Positions 46,811 through 58,832 of a stretch of DNA of 64,000 bases are shown piece by piece. Positions within the stretch are counted from its first letter, which is position 1, and every line of letters starts with the position of its first letter. The DNA comes from Myxocyprinus asiaticus (lineage: Eukaryota; Chordata; Actinopteri; Cypriniformes; Catostomidae). The stretch spans positions 19,490,001 to 19,554,000 of the forward strand of contig NC_059347.1 of NCBI RefSeq assembly GCF_019703515.2. Direction: 5' to 3'. The notes beneath the pieces are model-generated. The model was given only the letters and a program-made list of their open reading frames with translations, did not search any database and was not told the DNA's origin. Both the position numbers and the translations under genes were made by a program.

Positions 46811-48004
46811 TAAAGCTGGTTTTTACATATCCTCCATGAGCGGGGCGTGAGTGGGGCGTAAGCGAGACATGAGTAGCGCGTTTTCGTTTCGGCGCCCATA
46901 TTAACAAATTACACCCTTCACAATGCAAGCGTGAGTCACAAGGTCACGTGTTCCAGAAGCGGCAGCGAGCGGCTAGTTTAGGCGTTGAGCCTATTTGTGC
47001 CACGTGGCTCACGCTGGACTCAGCGGCTCTGTGTGTATAAAATCTAAAATAATCAGGAGATTATAGAAAATAACCAAAAGCAAATGAAAAAAAAAAAAAA
47101 AAATGAAAAAAAATAAAGATTTAAGCTGAGCCTACAATACACTATAATCTGCATAAACAAACACAAAATTAACTAAATAAAAGAATGAATAAATAAACTG
47201 CATTGCTTTTACCTGTTTATGTACAGCATATATAGGCAGGGTTGGGAGGGTTACTTTTGAAATGTATATAGGGATATAGTATGGGCTTTACAACATTAAC
47301 AAATCACGACCAAGTTCGCTGATAAACATAAACAAATGCACGTGACTGCCCTCCTTTTTCACTGAAGCAACAATTTACCTCATTCGGATTTGCATGGACA
47401 CAACAAAGGATGAGACCCTACTGATTGTGGAGTTTGAGAATTACAACGTGCTGTACAACCCTCAGCATTTCTTATACAAGTATTTCTTAGCAAAGGAAAA
47501 GGTGTGGGATACAGCAGCTTCAGCAGATTTGTGCAGATGGTAAGTTCACGTTTTAATTTACTGTAATGTCTGTCATGCCTTCATGTCGTACAATATAGTC
47601 TACCTAAAATGGTTTTGTCAGATGTTTTAACAAACAAATTCAGTTATTTGAATGTTTGTACTTATTCAGATGATTAGGTACCCAATACTGTGTGGGTTAA
47701 GGCTGGGGTCTATCCATAAATTATTTATCATTGTGGTGTAAATGTTGTCCTCCTACTCATGTACAAATGATTTCATGAAGGACAGATTTTTAATATTTAT
47801 CAATTACCCCCTCACAAGAAAATTACATTATGGCCTTATTAAATAAAATGTTTGGTGTAGCAACACAGAGATAACTATTTTCTGCGCAGAGCTGCAGCTG
47901 TGTCTCGCAAAAGAGACGAGACTAATGTGAGAGCCCAACCCGACAGCGCCGCCCCGCTCACACCCCGCTCATGCCCTGCTCACAGAGGATATGTGAAACT
48001 GGTA
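46811..48004. mobile_element. hAT-like transposon with GC-rich ~50-bp inverted ends, no transposase
   Basis: The left end (ACATATCCTCCATGAGCGGG...) and the reverse complement of the right end (ACATATCCTCTGTGAGCAGG...) match over about 50 bp of 'ATGAGCGGGGCGTGAG'-like sequence. Flanks TAAGATTA (46,803-46,810) and TAAGATTC (48,005-48,012) form an 8-base target duplication with one difference. The 1.2-kb interior contains an A-rich tract at 47,085-47,120 and no recognisable transposase. Confidence 0.72.
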
Positions 48005-48012
48005 TAAGATTC

Positions 48013-49761
48013 CTTCAGAGAAAAACAGTTAGAACCAAATGAGGCAATTACTCACAATACAGAAATAAAGCTAGAGTATACAGCTAAAAAACAAAAAAAA
48101 CAAAACAAAAAACCATGGATTGCATAACCCAGATAATCTGGTCATTGAAGAATTTTATGTAAATATTGGGGTTTATATATAAATCTCTGACTTTCGATTG
48201 CAGACTTTAGTCTTCAACAAAAGTCTCTGTTTGATCTCCATTTAATTACTGTCTAAAACAAACAATGGAGATTTTCAAAGGTGCAGTCAGTATTTTTTCC
48301 TCATTATAAAAGTTTTACTTCTAAAAAAAATAATAGCAACTTTTAACATATGGACAAAATCTTGACCACTCACATGAGATGAGATGAAATTAAGTGTTAG
48401 CAGTAGTTCTGTCAGGAAGACTTGTTGTAGCATACACATTCATTCAATTCAGGCATATCCTCAATCATAATCTAATTTATCCATTATAAGCTCTGCAGCT
48501 GTTTTTCATCACGTTATGTCGCTGTTTGTTTTCACCACTTCATCACCACCAGTTTAGGTCCCATCCAGCTGTAGGGGTAAGTTCCTCTCCCCTGACGTGA
48601 TTCTCGTCCGGCAGGATCTGAGGGTTCAAGCAAGAATCTGAACGCTGAACCGTAGGATGGGTCTTACACCAAAGGAACAGCCCTGTTAGAGGCACTTTCA
48701 CTCATGGATTAAGCTAATTAATGGCCGAATGTGAATTTCTACAAAGGCATCAGTAACCAAAAACTGTCGTGTTTAAATTATGCTGCATCCAGGCCCTAGG
48801 TGTCAGTGTGAGTCCAAACGACATACTTAAAAAATTACTAAGTGCATCTTTAAAGTGAATAATTGTATAATGCCATTTCAAACCAGAAGCACTATTTATG
48901 AGAAAGGCCCATGTGAGTGTTTGTGTAACTTAATGTGTGTGGCCTGTGCTACATATCTGTGATTGAAATAATAGCTTGACCTTGAGATTTTTTATTTGTT
49001 TGCTAGTAAATTTGCAAGTGCCTCAGCTTCATCTGTCTCTGAATATGAACATTCAGACCACCCAATACTCCAACTCACTAATGACCTTGTGCAACAAAGA
49101 ACACCTACTCACACACATTCATACACAAACACAGAGTAAAGGAGAAATCTGCAGGCTCTCTTTATGAGACCCAGGATATTTTCTCCTTTCAAAGCCCCAT
49201 TTACGAGACCTGAATGAGAGGCCATGCCACAAAGATCAAATTCCTTTTTTCAAGGTTTCCATCTCACCCTAAGACAATCAAACTCAAGGTCAAAGATCAG
49301 AAATGCAATTCAATTCATCATGAACGTCATAAAAATCTATATTTCAAGGTTTCTTGATTAGCTATTTATAATCCAGCTAGACGGATGGACCACAGCAGAA
49401 GCAGAAGTTGTTGCTTTGGCCATGTGATCATTAGGCAACCTTCAAGTGCCTTTTGTTAGCCTTGAAAGCTGCACTAGAGATGAAGAAGGCTCGGGCCCCT
49501 CTATTTAACAACTTCGCAACTTGCTTGTGATTGATGAGGTTATGTTATTTGATGACAGCATTTGCAACGATGTCTAGGTAATAAAGGTGTTTATGCTAAA
49601 GGTCCATGGCTGGATTTGACTGACATTTGCCATCAGAATGGTACCCGTTCTGGTGTGATCAAAATCGTTTATAAGGTATGACTAATTTTATATCACAAAA
49701 ATGGAATATATCACAGTATTGCTTCCTATGCTGGATATTCAAAAAACGAAAATAAAAGTTT
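48013..49761. other. Intron-like sequence without a gene
   Basis: No coding or repeat signature strong enough to name. 48,545-48,700 is less AT-rich and contains exon-like AG/GTAAGT motifs but no convincing frame. Confidence 0.4.
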
Positions 49762-49914
49762 AAAAATAAAAACAATTCTGTCATCATTTACTCACTCTCA
49801 TGTTGTTCCAAACCCGTATGTCATTGTCTTTCTTCTGTGGAACACAAAATGAGATGTTAAGCAGACTGGCCATTGCCTCAGTCACTATTTGTTTTCATTG
49901 CATGGAAAAAAAAC

Positions 49915-49980
49915 ATAACCCTAACCCTAGCCCCTAATCCTAACCCCAAACCCTAACCCCAACCCTAACCCTAAATCCTA
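49915..49980. repeat. Degenerate interstitial telomere-like repeat (CCCTAA)n
   Basis: About ten imperfect units of CCCTAA/CCCCAA/CCTAAT between the left MITE arm and the inner element. Too short and degenerate to be a chromosome end. Confidence 0.8.
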
Positions 49981-50311
49981 AAGGCCCGGGTATACTTCGT
50001 TTTCTGCGTTCCGGATCGGATTGCGCCCAGCCGACCGCGTTGCCTTTCTGAGTATACTCTTCTGACCGCGAGTGCATACAAACATGTTCGATGCATGCCC
50101 ACCTACAGTTGTTTTCAGATACTCTTTTAGTACAGTCAATGGCCAACGTATGCAGCAACGATGCGCACAGATGAGGACCACGTCAGGCTGTGGTGAAAAT
50201 CTGGGCCGTGCACGGTAAAACCACGCGGACTGTGCTGATGACGAAATTCACATCACGCATACTGTGCATGGAGCAATCAACAACGCGAACAATGAAGTAT
50301 ACTCAGGCCTT
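49981..50311. mobile_element. Short inverted-repeat element with AAGGCC ends
   Basis: Left AAGGCCCGGGTATACTTCGTT and reverse complement of the right AAGGCCTGAGTATACTTCATT differ at four of 21 positions. The 331-bp interior is GC-richer and CpG-rich relative to its surroundings. No coding region; superfamily not determined. Confidence 0.6.
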
Positions 50312-51129
50312 GACACTATCCTTTTGTGTTTCACGGAAGAAAGTCTTAGGTGTTTGGAACAACATGAGGATGAGTAAATGATCACAAAACTTTCATTTCT
50401 GGGTGAACTATCCATTTAAAATCAAAGGGCTCAAAACAGTACTGCAGTATAGGATTGGAAGAGCCATGTTCGAAGGAGTTGTACAACAGCCAATATACGC
50501 ACACCTGTGAACTCATATCAGTTGAATTCTATATAAATGCTGTAAGTTGCAACATTGCTTGGCAACCGTAATCACACTGTGTCTACACTGGCCATCATGA
50601 GCGGCATGGTGCAATGCATGAAAATGAAATCACTCCGATTATAATCAACCATGCTGTTTACAATGGACTGTCTGTGGCTTTTTGCTTTGTGACGCAGATC
50701 TAGGCTACTGTAGTATAAATAGTATAGAATAATCTCTACCAGCAGAAACAATTCTACCATCATACAGTATTTACCACTCAAATCTGTCACAATATAATGC
50801 AGATCAGCCACATATATTGATATTCATATTAAAGGAAACGAAAAGATGGCGCCGAGTATGGCAGCTGCATTGTGAGCTGAGTATGAGCTCTGACACAACA
50901 TTGTAGTGTTTTGTTTGTTTTGTTTACAATTCTTATGTTTTTTGTCTTGGATGTTGTCTGCCTTATTGTCTACGACAGACAAACACTTTTGGACATTGGT
51001 TCTGCAATTACACACCGTAAACCGGACTTCAAATTCCTCAATGCCGACCCGCTGTTTATAAACACACCAGCGGAGCCCTTTGTCTGGGCTGCCCAGCCTC
51101 GGAAACGCAAAAGGAAAAGGGGAAACTGA

Positions 51130-52155
51130 GCCGCCGTTCTCATCAGAGCAAGGCATCGTGCAAATCGACCCCTGCTACCCACTATTCTACTGGCAAATGT
51201 TCAGTCTCTGGACAACAAGCTCTGCGAGCTGAGAGCGTGTATCTCTTTCCAACGAGAGACAAGGGACTGCTGCATTATCTGCCTTACAGAAACTTGGATG
51301 TCTGCAGAGATTCCAGACTCAGCCATTGAACCCGCGGGGTTCTCCGTGCACCAAGCAGACAGAGCGAAAGACCTCTCAAGTAAAAGCAGAGGTGGTGGTG
51401 TATGTTTTAAGATCAACAAATCCTGGTGTGATCAGAGGAACGTACATTCTATCAAGTCTTTCTGCTCTCCTGATCTGGAATTACTCATGCTTCTGTGTCG
51501 ACCATTCTGGCTACCGAGGGAATTCACAGCAGTCATTATCACTGCTGTGTACATCCTGCCACAAGCCGACACAGACCGGGCACTCAAGGAACTGTATGGG
51601 ATTATAAGCAAGCAGGAAACCGCACACCCTGAGGCTGCGTTCATTGTGACCAGGGACTTTAACAAAGCCAATCTCAAATCAGTCACACCAAAATACCACC
51701 AACACATTAGTTTTAACACACGAGGGGACCGGGTTTTGGACCATTGCTACTCTCCCTTCCGGGACGGCTACAAATCCCTCCCCCACCCACCATTTGGCAA
51801 ATCGGACCACTCTTCCATTCTGCTTCTGCCCGCTTACAGGCAGAAACTGAAACAGGAAGCACCCACCCTCAGAACGATCCAGTGCTGGTCAGACCAATCA
51901 GACTCTATGCTACAAGACTGTTTTGATCGCGCAGACTGGGAGATGTTCCGGTCCGCCTCTGATGACGACATCGAGCTTTACGCTGATAGCGTAACGTGTT
52001 TCATCAGAAAGTGCGTAGAGGACATTGTTCCGAGCAAAATAATACGAATCTACCCGAACCAGAATCCTTGGATTAATAGCAATGTTCGCGCAGCACTTGA
52101 TGCGCGGACCTCCGCTTTTAATTCCGGGAACGTGGAGGAGCATAAACAAGCCAGT
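51130..52155 (+). pseudogene. LINE endonuclease domain (APE type)
   Basis: The frame opens after a TGA at 51,127 and runs to a TAG at 52,156-52,158. Endonuclease landmarks are ANVQSLDNKL at the start, the catalytic glutamate in LTETWM (about 51,284), GGGVCFKINKSWC, VTRDFN where the family has GDFN (a glycine-to-arginine change), and the C-terminal SDHSSI near 51,805. The enzyme nicks target DNA so that RT can prime from it. The upstream TGA, the changed GDFN motif and the 3' TAG make this copy unlikely to work. An upstream stretch (50,911-51,126) is open in other frames and may be the remnant of the N-terminus or of ORF1. Confidence 0.82.
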
Positions 52156-52159
52156 TAGC

Positions 52160-53757
52160 AAACAGCAAAACAGAACAGCAAAACGTCAGTACAGGAACAA
52201 GATTGAAGGACAGTTGAACACCACTAACTCTAGAAGCATGTGGCAGGGAATTAACATCATCACGGACTTTAAAGGGAATAAAAACTCCGCCGTGAACACC
52301 GCTGCCTCTCTCCCAGATGAGCTAAATACTTTTTATGCTCGTTTCGAGGGAAATAACACCGCCCTCGTGGACAGAGCTCTCGCGGCCGAAGCTACAGAGG
52401 TTAGTTCACTCTCTGTCTCTGTAGCGGATGTAACCCGATCCTTCCGACAAGAAAATATCCGCAAAGCCGCGAGTCCAGACGGCATTCCGGGCCGCATCAT
52501 CAGAGCGATTTCAACCTTTCCCTCTCTTTGTCTGTAGTCCCCACATGCTTTAAAACGTCCACCATTGTGCCTGTTGCAAAGCAATCCAAAATCACTTGCT
52601 TAAATGGCTGGCGTCCTGTTGCTCTGACCCCCATCATCAGTAAATGCTTTGAGAGACTAATCAGAGATTACATCTGCTCTGTGCTGCCTCCATCACTGGA
52701 CCCATTACAGTTTGCTTACCACAACAACCGCTCCACTGATGATGCCATTGCATCTACAATACACACTGCTCTCTCCCACCTGGAAAAGAAGAACACTTAT
52801 GTGAGAATGTTGTTTGTAGACTACAGCTCAGCATTCAACACCATAGTGCCCTCCAAGCTAGATGAGAAACTCCAGGCTCTGGGCTTAAACAGTTCACTGT
52901 GCAGCTGGATCCTGGACTTCCTGTCAAGCAGATGCCAGGTGGTTAGAATGGTTAGCAACATCTCCTCATCACTGACCATCAACACTGGAGCTCCGCAGGG
53001 CTGTGTTCTCAGCCCACTCCTGTATTCCCTGTACACACATGACTGTGTGGCAACACACAGCTCCAATGCCATCATTAAGTTTGCTGATGATACAACGGTG
53101 GTAGGTCTGATCACTGGCAATGATGAAACAGCATACAGAGAGGAGGTGCACACTCTGACACACTGGTGTCAGGAGCACAACCCCTCCCTCAACGTCAGTA
53201 AGACAAACGAGCTTGTGGTGGACTTCAGGAGAAGAGATAGAGAACACAGTCCCATCACCATCAATGGAGCACCAGTGGAGAGAGTCAGCAGCTTCAAGTT
53301 CCTGGGTGTCCACATCACTGAGGAACTCACATGGTCCATCCACACTGAGGCCGTTGTGAAGAAGGCTCATCAGCGCCTCTTCTTCCTTAGACAGCTGAGG
53401 AAGTTTGGAATGAACCGCCACATCCTCACACAGTTATATACCAGCACTGTAGAGAGCATCCTGACTGGCTGGATCTCTGCCTGGTACGGCAATAGCACCG
53501 CCCACAACCGCAAAGCCCTGCAAAGGGTGGTGCGAACTGCCAGACACATCATCGGAGGTGAGCTTCCCTCCCTCCAGAACATATATACCAGGCGGTGTGT
53601 GATAAAAGCTTGGAGGATCATCAGAGACTCCAGCCACCCGGGCCATGGGCTGTTCTCACTGCTACCATCAGGCAGGCGGTATCGCGGCATCAGGACCCGC
53701 ACCAGCCGACTACATGACAGCTTCTTCCCCCAAGCAATCAGACTTTTGAACTCTTGA
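52160..53757 (+). pseudogene. LINE reverse transcriptase, C-terminal 409 codons open
   Basis: From 52,160 to about 52,510 the linker domain reads in one frame (AKRQYRNKIEGQL, FYARFEGNN). A small deletion near 52,505 changes the frame. From 52,528 a 409-codon frame is uninterrupted. It holds [31 protein letters not shown], motif [13 protein letters not shown] (D at residue 98), motif [15 protein letters not shown] (154-167), the catalytic FADD (185-188) and the full C-terminal domain ending AIRLLNS at TGA 53,755. The enzyme would copy element RNA at the nicked target. RT proper is intact; loss is confined to the upstream parts. Confidence 0.88.
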
Positions 53758-54408
53758 TCTCCCATGATCAAAATACATCAGCACTGCACTTTATTACTCT
53801 TATTTCTCACACCGGACTGACATAAATTACATTCTCTCTTAACAACACACTGGCAACTTACTATCAACCGACAGCCTGAATGTCAATACAGTACAATACA
53901 ACCTACTGTACATTTTATATATACTATATATACCATTTTTATTGTATAATGTGTATTCTATATTGTGTGTATTGTATACTGTACATTATATGTTATTATT
54001 TGTATATTGTGTTATGTGTAATTATGTGTATATTAGATTTTAAATTGTGTTGTGTAAATCTGATGTTTATTGCAGATTGGTATATGTCTCATCACTGTTA
54101 TGACTGCTATGTTGCTCGGAACTGCACCCAAGAATTTCACACACTATTGCACTTGTGTATATGGTTGTGTGACAATAAAAATGTGATTTGAGTGATTTGA
54201 CATAAGGGGTTTTGGGATTTAAAAAAGATCCTCTTTGGGATCTCTAAATTTATTTCAGGCGCACAGTGGTGTTTGTTAAAGAATGTAGCAATTATGGCCT
54301 GAGGGTGTTTTTATGTTTTGCTGTGTCATATCCTGTCAGTAAATTGGAATGAGAATAACTCAGAAACTGCTTTGGCAGGGATTGAAATAGTCAAGAACAA
54401 AAGGTCTT

Positions 54409-55582
54409 GGGCCGGATTCACGAAACGTTCTTAAGAAGAAATTCCTTCTTAACTACCATTTTCTTCTTAATTTGTAACTTAAGAAAAAAGTTACAAATAT
54501 ATTGTATTCCCGAATAAACTTCTTAAGAAAGTTCTTACATTTTTTCTTAAGATTGTTCTTAAGAAAAAACTTAAGAAGCATTTAAATTCTTGATTTTTTT
54601 TCTTAAATATCATTGTAAATGACATCTTAAAGTTAGGATAACCTCACAGTTAAATTCTAAAAGGTAAGCTGTTTAATTAATTTACTGGGTTTTTCATGTT
54701 GAGTCTGAAGTCGCAGTGGGCTTTTTTTGTAGAAATTTTATTTTAGACTGTTTTGTGTTGAATTATATTTTTATTTTCAGCTTGTAAACCATGTAAATGT
54801 TATCACCAAATTCAAACAATAAATGTTGTTTTGAAGCTGTTTAATGTGGTGACCAATTATGGTAATGGATGCACTGCATATAGCGCTCTCTCTCCGCGAT
54901 CTTTAGAGTTCATAGAAACATAATAATTATAACATTAGAAAGCTGAGACTCTTTTTCACCCCCCATCCACATTCCTATCAGAGTTGCGCACAGCGGAGAC
55001 AGCCTCCGCCACCCTTTCCCATTTACCCGCCTCTTATTTTCAGACGTGATATTATTATCAAACTTCCTAGGGAGAACTTTTTCCTTGCAGTAATTCCCTC
55101 AACAAGAACATCCAGCTCTTGTCTAAGTTTTGTTTCTTTTCTTTTCCTCCATGTCAAATTAAAAGTTCTCAAATGGTTAGCAGCAAGTACATTCTTCTAT
55201 GACGGTTAATATCGTTAAACTAACACATCTCATGCACTTCAAATTTTAAAAAACTATCGCGAGGTGCTTGTTACTTAAAAAAATAAAAAATAAATAAATA
55301 AATTAATAGATAAATGTATCATTACAATTTACCAGTGTTGAAGTATTGAATTTGTTGTAGGCTATTAGACAAGGCAAGCCCACGAGCAGGCTGATCAGAC
55401 AATGTCAAAACCTGTCTTTTTATTCTTAATAAAAAAATTAAGCTGTTCTTAAGAAAATATTTGAGAACTTCTTAAGAATTTTTTAAGAACTACACTTAGG
55501 AACGTTCTTACAAACTTCTTAAAATTTATCCTAATAACTTTCTTAATGTTTTTCTTAAGAACACTTCTGTGAATCTGGTCCC
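54409..55582. mobile_element. Fold-back DNA element with TTCTTAAG-rich arms
   Basis: Ends GGGCCGGATTCACGAA and, reverse-complemented, GGGACCAGATTCACAGAAG, each followed by about 150 bases of repeated TTCTTAAGAA, which is itself palindromic. The middle (54,650-55,400) is unrelated AT-rich sequence with no transposase. A clear target duplication was not found. Confidence 0.65.
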
Positions 55583-55959
55583 TGATCCATAACCTTTCTT
55601 TAGACGCTGTCAGGCAGACACACAATGATGCAGGGATGGATTGAGAGAAACGCAGTCTAAATTGAGGAGGCCTTTTAAAATAGCTGCAGAATGCCAACTT
55701 TCCTCCTTCATAGTTTCACTCTTTTAAATGGAGACATAATCTTTGCAAGACAAAGTAAGGAAGAGAAGATCCATAGGAAAGAAAAAATGAGATCTCTTTA
55801 ATACAGTATCTCAATTGTTTATCCTAGAAAGCAGTGAGAATAAACAGAGTGCAGTTGGAAACTATAGCTATAGTATCCTGCTTCTCAGATTTTTCTCCTG
55901 AGAAGCCCACATAATCTCACATTCCTGCAGAATAGTATGGCTGTTCTCACACATATGTT
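55583..55959. other. Intron-like sequence without a gene
   Basis: Nothing recognised. Confidence 0.4.
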
Positions 55960-56458
55960 GAGTTTTGGATGCTGGTCCAAAGTATGTAAACAGGACACCC
56001 CCTTCTAATTAACAGGTTTAACTATTCCAGTTATTTCAGTGACGACAAATCTTAATGCTGCAGCATACAATGGTATTCTAGAGAATTGTGTGCTTTCAAC
56101 TTGGCACTGGTTGAGGAGGGCCCTTTTCTGTTCCAGCATGACATTTCCCATGTGTACAAACCAATGTCCAAAAAGAGATGATTTACTGAATCTGATGTGG
56201 AAGAACTTGACTGGCCTGCACAAAGCCCAGACCTGAATCTCACTGAACATCTTTGGTATGAATTACCAAATATCAGTGCCTGACATCACTGATGCTCTCC
56301 TGTCTGAATGGATTTCAAATCCCTGCAATTATGTTTTAAAATCTAGTGGAAAGCATTCCTAATAGAAAGAAGCTGTTACAGCAACAAAGGGAAGGATTAA
56401 AGCCAATGGTTTTGAAATTAATTGTTCAACATATGGTTATGGTGTTTAGGTGTCCACA
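55960..56458 (+). mobile_element. mariner/Tc1-type transposon relic, 3' part
   Basis: Holds the decayed end of a transposase gene: a stretch reading LFQHDISHV (second catalytic aspartate region), then ESDVEELDWPAQSPDLN-L-EHLW (third catalytic motif), followed by several stops. The element ends near AGGTGTCC at 56,449-56,456 and DIRS copy 4 begins within a few bases. Confidence 0.7.
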
Positions 56459-56522
56459 TTTCCCTATCTGTCACTCACTCGACATTGTGTCGATGTAGTG
56501 ACACTAGGGGTCGCCCTTGGGC

Positions 56523-57318
56523 GCTGCCCACATGGAGACAGCATTGGTGGATGGGTCAGGTTCTCAGTGCGAGAACATGACCGTGGCAACGTTGCGGCCG
56601 CGGCTCCCCACCTTGGTCCTTCTACCTACGGGTTTGAGGCCGCATTGGTTAGCACTGGGGACGATTTGGGGACCCCAATGGGAGCCACTACACCGATCTC
56701 ATTCAGCGCTCGTGAAGTGGATGAGCTCTCGATTGCAGCATTGGAGAGTGGGCTGGTCCAGTCTGATGATGAGGACTCGACTTCGGGTGCGGTAGCCCAG
56801 TCGCAGGCCGATGCGGAGCTGGTGGCCATGCTTGCCCAGGCGGCTGTGAGTGTCAGGCTGGAGTGGAACCCTCCACTCCCCCCTGAAACCTCATGGCTTG
56901 ACGATTGGTTCCTGGGCTCGGACCGCCGCTAACGGCCATGCCCCACCCCAGTCCCTTTCTTCCCGGAGGTGCATGAGGAGCTCACGAGGTCGTGGCGGGC
57001 ACCTTTCACTGCCTGGACCCAGTCTCTGAGCTCCTCCGCTCTCACTACCCTCGACGGTGGGGCTGCCAGGGGGTACTCGGTGATTCCCCAGGTGGATAAG
57101 GCGGTTGCGGTGCACCTGTGCCCGTAATTTAAACCCATCCAGCGCCTGTAGGTTTACGTCCTCTCTGGCGACTAAGGCCTATGGTGCTGCTGGACAGGCC
57201 GCCTCCGTCCTGCATGCCATGGCTCTCCTGCAGGTGCACCAAGCCAAGGCGCTAAGAACTGCACAAGGGTAGTTCTGACCCGGGATTGATGCAAGAGCTG
57301 CGCTCGGCGACCCATCTT
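56523..57318 (+). pseudogene. DIRS copy 4 gag fragment
   Basis: An open frame to 56,932 covers the central part of gag (GFEAALVSTGDDLGTPMG, SQADAELVAML, PETSWLDDWFLG) and ends at TAA 56,930. Beyond the stop, FFPEVHEELTRSW and TLDGGAARGYSVIPQVDKAV-like sequence continue in another frame to about 57,120, and AMALLQVHQAKAL-like sequence to about 57,270. Confidence 0.7.
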
Positions 57319-57420
57319 GCCCTCCGGGGGTTGAAGGTCAAGGTCAAGGTTCAGGGTCCGAGCCCCCCCAACGTGGCGTCTCCGGATCCGTCCCGCCGCA
57401 AGGCCCCACCCGCCGCTATG

Positions 57421-58832
57421 TCCGACGCGATTGTCTCCTTGGTCCCCCTCACCCGGAGCTTGGAGGCATGGCTTGCGCTCCCCAACCCATTGCGATGGCT
57501 GACCGGGACCGTCCGACTCGGCTATGCGATTCAGCTTGCCAGGCACCCGCCTGGGTTCTGCAGCATCGGTTTTACCTCAAGTGTAGGGCGAGAACGCTGC
57601 TATCCTCCCCGCGGAGATCGCGTCCCTTCTGTGGAAGGATGCGGTAGAGCCTGTCCCTCCAGCCGAGATGAAGAAGGGGTTCTACAGCCCCTACTTCATC
57701 ATACCAAGGAAAGGCGGTGGGTTGCGGCCAATCCCGGACCTGCGAGTTCTGAACCGGGCCTTGCACAGACTCCCGTTCAAGATGCTGACGCGGAAATGCA
57801 TTTTAGCGAGCGTCCGGCAACATGATTGTTTCGCGGCGGTAGACCTGAAGGACACGTACTTCAATGTCTCGGTTTCTCCTCGGCACAGGCCCTTTCTTCG
57901 GTTCACCTTCGAGGGCAGGGCGCACCAGTACAAGGTCCTCCCCTTCGATCAGTCCCTGACACCTCACATCTTCACGGAAGTCGCAGAGGCAGCCCTTGCC
58001 CTGCTAAGGGAAGTGGGCGTCCGCATCCTCAACTGTCTCGATGACTGGCTGGCTCTAGCTCACTCTCTTTTTTGAGACCTGTTGTGTGCGCACAGGGACC
58101 TGGTGCTCAGACACCTCAGCCGGTTGGGGCTTCGGGTCAACTGGGGAAAGAGCAGCTCTCCCCGGTACAGAGCATCTCTTTTCTTGGGCTGGAGTTAGAC
58201 TCAGTCTCTATGATGGCGCGCGCAGTCAGTGCTTAACTGCCTGAAGTTGTTCAGGCAGTGCACGGCAGTCCCGCTGAAGCATTTTCAGAGGCTCCTGGGG
58301 CATATGGGTCAGCCTGGGGCAGCCACTCAGGTCGATGCTTATGATACCGCTTCAGCACTGACATCAGACTTGATTCGCGAGGTGGGCCTGGCGCCGCGGC
58401 ACACATCGCGTGGTCATCACGCCGATCTGCCGCTAACTTTTCAGCCCTTGGATGGGCCTTGCATTCCTGCGGGCAGGAGTCCCCTTAGTGCAAGTACCCC
58501 AGGCGCATCGTGATTACGACAGACGCCTCCAAGCGTGGCTGGGGTGCCGTGTGCAAGGGCACGCAGCCGCGGGCTCCAGGACAGGGCCGCGACTGCATTG
58601 GCATGTCAACTGCCTCGAGTTGCTCGCAATGTTGCTCGCCCTGCGGAGGCTTCGGCCATTGATCCAGGGCAAGCACGTGTTGGTCCGGACGGACAACACG
58701 GCGATGGTAGCGTACAGTAGCCACCAAGGCGGCTTGCGCTCACGTCGCATGTTGCAACTCGCCCGCCGTCTCCTCCTCTGGAGTCAGCAGCGACTCAAGT
58801 CCTTGGGAGCCACTCACATCCCGCGTGACCTC
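57421..58832 (+). pseudogene. DIRS copy 4 reverse transcriptase and RNase H
   Basis: RT begins with SLEAWLALPNPLRWLTGTVRLG and, after a frame change near 57,585, continues as MKKGFYSPYFIIPRKGGGLRP, VDLKDTYFNVSV and CLDDWLALAHS (about 58,033). Tyrosine of YLDD is replaced by cysteine and the motif A alanine by threonine. A TGA at 58,073 follows an inserted T run. RNase H motifs TDASK-like, RTDNTAMVAYSSHQGG and LGATHIPRDL lie at about 58,510-58,830 across several frames. Confidence 0.8.

Larger units (their letters stand above)
49762..50419. mobile_element. MITE of the 'GGATAGTTCACCC' family with further insertions
   Basis: Left arm ATTCTGTCATCATTTACTCA...TGTTGTTCCAAACCC and right arm TTTGGAACAACATGAGGATG...GGGTGAACTATCCATTTAA are inverted copies. 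A TTAA borders the right end and TTTAAA the left, in keeping with a piggyBac-type TTAA target. The interior is occupied by a telomere-like tract and a second short inverted-repeat element. Confidence 0.7.
50845..54201 (+). mobile_element. L2-like LINE, near full length, damaged
   Basis: Begins with AAGATGGCGCCGAGTATGG, a 5' end typical of L2/CR1-group LINEs. It then encodes an apurinic-type endonuclease and a reverse transcriptase, and ends ACAATAAAAATGTGATTTG-AGTGATTTG, the short tail-repeat end characteristic of L2, with no poly(A). Total about 3.36 kb. Coding region interrupted in the first half, open through the RT and C-terminus. Confidence 0.85.

Noticed and set aside
49915..49980. True telomere or chromosome end
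   Set aside because: Only ~65 bases, degenerate, and embedded between transposon parts.
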